Source: Lautropia sp. (GTDB lineage: Bacteria > Pseudomonadota > Gammaproteobacteria > Burkholderiales > Burkholderiaceae_E). Taken from it: DNA of 64,000 bases. The notes beneath the pieces were generated by a model. The model was not told the origin of the DNA, made no database searches, and worked only from the letters and a program-made list of their open reading frames with translations. The position numbers were made by a program, and so were the translations under genes. Shown piece after piece: positions 61,277-64,000 of the stretch (the first letter of the stretch is position 1; every line of letters starts with the position of its first letter). The stretch lies in the NCBI GenBank assembly GCA_030530775.1, contig JAUMUG010000003.1:62001-126000 (forward strand), read 5' to 3'.

Positions 61277-61915
61277 ATGAAGAACCCCCTTCGCCAGACC
61301 ATCATTGCGCTTGCGTTGGCTTGCCTGCCCTTTGCCGCGATGGCCGCCAACGGCCAGGCGCAAGAGCTGCATCAGGGCGGGCGGCAGGCCCGGGATTCCA
61401 GTCACCAGGCAGGCCATGATCACGGCCAGAGCGGTGTTTCAGCCGGTGTCACGACGGCGTCTTCGGCCATGGCCGAGCTCAAGCCGACCCAGGGCAACGT
61501 GACTGCCGGTTCGATCAAATTCGAAAATGAAGGTGACAAGGTTCGGATTTCGGGTGAGGTGAGCGGCCTGAAAGCCGAGAGCAGCCATGGCTTTCACGTG
61601 CACGAAAAAGGCGACTGCAGTGCACCGGACGGCAGCAGTGCCGGTGGTCACTTCGGGCTGGTGGGACAGGAGCACGGCAGCCCGAACGAAGCCGGTTCGC
61701 ATGTCGGTGATCTCGGCAATATCCGTACCGACGAGGATGGTGTGGCTCGGGTCGACATCGTCGTGCCACGGAGCAAGCTGACACTGGGTGAAGGTGAAAA
61801 AGACGTCATCGGCCGCGGCCTGATCGTGCATGCCAAGGCCGATGATCTGGTCTCGCAGCCGACAGGCAATGCCGGTGATCGTCTGGCTTGTGGCGTGATC
61901 CGAGCTGATCGGTGA
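61277..61915 (+). CDS. sodC: Periplasmic Cu/Zn superoxide dismutase SodC
   Basis: 212-residue exported SOD that removes superoxide in the periplasm. AGGAGA lies just upstream of ATG 61277. The signal peptide is ~1-23 (IIALALACLPFAAMA). Residues ~24-60 form a His/Gln/Gly-rich stretch (HQGGRQARDSSHQAGHDHG) before the catalytic fold. Metal ligands are in GFHVHEKGDC, GGHFG, EHGSP, GSHVGDLGN and LIVHAKADDL. The disulfide Cys pair is in KGDCS and RLACGVI. The His-rich stretch may help acquire copper or zinc, as proposed for similar bacterial SodC N-termini. Confidence 0.96.
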   Translation: MKNPLRQTIIALALACLPFAAMAANGQAQELHQGGRQARDSSHQAGHDHGQSGVSAGVTTASSAMAELKPTQGNVTAGSIKFENEGDKVRISGEVSGLKAESSHGFHVHEKGDCSAPDGSSAGGHFGLVGQEHGSPNEAGSHVGDLGNIRTDEDGVARVDIVVPRSKLTLGEGEKDVIGRGLIVHAKADDLVSQPTGNAGDRLACGVIRADR

Positions 61916-62041
61916 GTTCGCTCCTCACGAACGGCTCATGAGCGAAGAGGAGACAGGGCGTTTCCCACCCGAGTGCCCTGCCCTGAACCTTGCATGTGAG
62001 CCATGGGCAAAAATGCGAGGTGTCGCTCTTTCCTGGTCTGT

Positions 62042-64000
62042 TCAGCCTTGCTGCGGCGTGGCGGCTTCGCCCTCGAAGTTCGATAGTGCCACGATCACGG
62101 TGCTGACGCGCGACAGATTCTGCACGAGACTGACTTCGCCGCTGTCCAGCATGGCATTCAGATCGTGGCGACGCACGGTCCAGTGTTCACGTGGATAGCG
62201 CGAGAAAATGAAGATCGTGCCAGCCGGACTGACCCAACCCAGCTTGTAGCGTTTGCTGCCGCCGTCGGTCGAGCGCCGTTCGATTTCGTCACCATGTTGC
62301 AGGCCCGACCGGGTGACGGCATCCCAGCCGGGATCGTCGCTGCTGGTCTGCGCGGCCGAGGGCGGATCAGCCGGTTTGCGCATGACGAGCGTGGCCGGTC
62401 CTCCATCCGATACGCCATCGGCATTCTCGCTACCCATCGCCGGTTCGTCATCACCATTCAGTGATCGCTGCTTGCTTTGCTCGATGACTTTGCCGTGGCA
62501 GACCATCAAGTCGCGCAGGAAGGCCTCGCGTTCGGCGCTCGGCATGGCAATGAAAGCCATGCCCCGTGACAGATCGGCGATCAGCTGCGGCAACTGCTTG
62601 GCCAGATCCTTGATTTCCGTGGCTTTCTTCGGTTGGACACTCCAGATCAGTGTATCGAGTACGCGCTCGGCGCGGGCTTCGTCAAAGGGCAGATTCTCAG
62701 TGTCGTCACGCAGGCGTACGATCACTTCCACCCATGAGTTCATGATGAAACTGCCGACGGCCTCCGGCAACACCCTTGATCTCATCCGCTGATTCAAACC
62801 GCGGCGGACTTCCTGACGGATCGTGTCGATACGCTCGGCTTTGCCTGCAGCCTCGGCAATCTTGGCCAGGCGCTCGTCACGACGGGCATTCTCCTCGGCG
62901 ACGATGGTTTCGGTCCGATCGAGCGCCTCGGCGATGATGACCAGCTCGCGCTCGAAGTTGTTGAGCACCCAGGTGACCAGCGACTCCAGGTCATTGACGA
63001 GCGGCGCGCCCGGTTCGGTCTCGAAGTCGGGGTCGGATCCGATTTCGGCCAGCCGATCGACGAAGCGGCGCATCGGATGATCGGGGCGTGCAAAGAAGCT
63101 CGGATCGATCAGAGCCGCCTTGAAGGCCGCCACCTGCAGGCGCAACAGTTGCTGTTTGATGGCGTTGGCGATGGCATCGTCTTCATAGACGTGCTGGAAC
63201 ACCTGTGCCACGGTCTCGATGATCAGGCGGTCCAGTGGCGAACCGTGATGCTGTGCCGCAGCCGTCGATCGTCTGTGCGTTTCGGCAATCAGCACACTGA
63301 CTGCTTCGGGGTCGTCACTGTCGGACACCCGGGTCTGCAAACTGCTCAGCTCGTTCAGAAGGCGCTCGGACGTCGACTGTGCCTTGACCTGCCCCTGTAG
63401 GCCAAAGTTGTGCGGATCGGCCAGATAGCGGGTGGCCGAAGCCATCGCCACCCGGTCGTTCTGGCCGCCGACCTGCTCGGCCCATTGCATCAGATCGTCT
63501 TCGGAAACGACATGGCTGCCCAGATGGGCAGCTGCTGCCGGTGCCCTGCCAGCACCCGTCGAGCCTTTGAGCATGTCGGCGGCGCCCTGCTCCGCCTGAG
63601 AATCAGGCTCCTGTAGTGCGGCCAGCGCGGTATTGCGCGCCTTGGAAATGCTGTAGCGCAACTCGGGCAGAATGCCATAGGCGATCAACTGCCGGTTGAC
63701 TACCTGATACAGCTCGTTCAGCTCGATACTGAGTTTCGGCTCGAACATATCGAGCAGAAAGGCGGTGGTGCCGCCACTATCGAACCCTTGAAACTCCATC
63801 AGCGTTTCGCGTAGCAGGTCCAGAATGATGTCCGGTGCGATCGGATACTCATTCTCGGCAAACCAGTCCTGATCGAGCAGCGCACCGAAACGGGCACGCA
63901 ACCCATCGATCGACTCTTCCTCCATCCGACGGCGCGAACGTGCCGAAATCCTCGACACCAACAGCTGGTCACGGACCATGTCGTCATCGACCAGACGCAG
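62042..64000 (-). CDS. DUF1631 family protein (5' partial)
   Basis: At least 652 residues; the frame runs open to the window edge, so the N-terminus lies to the right. DUF1631 proteins are betaproteobacterial/gammaproteobacterial cytoplasmic proteins of ~750-800 residues with unknown function. Visible is a largely helical protein (ISKARNTALAALQEPDSQA; ETVAQVFQHVYEDDAIANAI; FIMNSWVEVIVRLRDDTENL; RVLDTLIWSVQPKKATEI). It ends in a C-terminal beta-rich segment (YKLGWVSPAGTIFIFSRYPREHWTVRRHDL) resembling a PilZ-like barrel; this resemblance is a guess. Convergent with sodC, 126 bp apart. Confidence 0.88.
   Translation of the reverse strand: MRLVDDDMVRDQLLVSRISARSRRRMEEESIDGLRARFGALLDQDWFAENEYPIAPDIILDLLRETLMEFQGFDSGGTTAFLLDMFEPKLSIELNELYQVVNRQLIAYGILPELRYSISKARNTALAALQEPDSQAEQGAADMLKGSTGAGRAPAAAAHLGSHVVSEDDLMQWAEQVGGQNDRVAMASATRYLADPHNFGLQGQVKAQSTSERLLNELSSLQTRVSDSDDPEAVSVLIAETHRRSTAAAQHHGSPLDRLIIETVAQVFQHVYEDDAIANAIKQQLLRLQVAAFKAALIDPSFFARPDHPMRRFVDRLAEIGSDPDFETEPGAPLVNDLESLVTWVLNNFERELVIIAEALDRTETIVAEENARRDERLAKIAEAAGKAERIDTIRQEVRRGLNQRMRSRVLPEAVGSFIMNSWVEVIVRLRDDTENLPFDEARAERVLDTLIWSVQPKKATEIKDLAKQLPQLIADLSRGMAFIAMPSAEREAFLRDLMVCHGKVIEQSKQRSLNGDDEPAMGSENADGVSDGGPATLVMRKPADPPSAAQTSSDDPGWDAVTRSGLQHGDEIERRSTDGGSKRYKLGWVSPAGTIFIFSRYPREHWTVRRHDLNAMLDSGEVSLVQNLSRVSTVIVALSNFEGEAATPQQG

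Overview
The window is GC-rich, densely packed chromosomal DNA from a betaproteobacterium, most likely of the order Burkholderiales. The evidence is the rluD-pgeF...phaC-phaB-phaR-rimO neighbourhood, the class I PHA synthase with PhaR, a DUF1631 protein, a Lys/Ala-tailed HU protein and the mltG-tmk-holB-pilZ-tatD string. A Lautropia-like genus would fit the habit of carrying long hydrophilic insertions in housekeeping proteins, but I cannot prove the genus from sequence alone.

Layout, left to right. 1-7.7 kb: the end of an rluD-type pseudouridine synthase, pgeF, a small membrane protein on the minus strand, the polyhydroxybutyrate genes phaC, phaB and phaR (no phaA here), and rimO. 8-11 kb: htpG, a spermidine-synthase-like methyltransferase-fold protein and a TSUP-family anion exporter. 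12-16.1 kb: an ABC importer with an ABC_sub_bind-type binding protein, permease, ATPase and a second paralogous binding protein, preceded by a palindrome lying on a TATAAT box. 16.3-18.4 kb: a tailed HU protein and a disordered basic protein, both minus strand. 18.6-23.3 kb: serA, a TonB-dependent siderophore receptor behind a Fur-box-like site, an orphan terminator that suggests a small RNA on the opposite side of that site, and an alpha/beta hydrolase.

23.3-34.4 kb: a tight recC-recB-recD operon whose three products are all longer than their E. coli counterparts. 34.5-37.2 kb: a GT2 glycosyltransferase with an SMR/EamA-like small membrane partner, and a stand-alone MnmD methyltransferase. 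37.6-42.2 kb: pqiA-pqiB-pqiC (a trans-envelope MCE lipid-transport system) overlapping tadA. 42.4-44.2 kb (minus): periplasmic parvulin, bolA and yciB. Then come an acyl-CoA dehydrogenase and ygfZ, followed by mltG-tmk-holB-pilZ-tatD, a lipoprotein, an MFS transporter with a C-terminal domain, a Fur-family regulator and a polar amino acid ABC importer (minus strand).

58.5-60.2 kb is the one clearly accessory stretch. It holds a short phage-coat-like membrane peptide, a 29-bp perfect direct repeat present twice exactly 600 bp apart, an orphan terminator, a type II antitoxin-like gene, a ParE/RelE-like toxin remnant cut at the second repeat copy, and an unrecognised small ORF. It looks like decayed mobile DNA. 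The window closes with a HAD phosphatase, a periplasmic Cu/Zn superoxide dismutase with a His-rich N-terminal stretch, and a DUF1631 gene running off the right edge.
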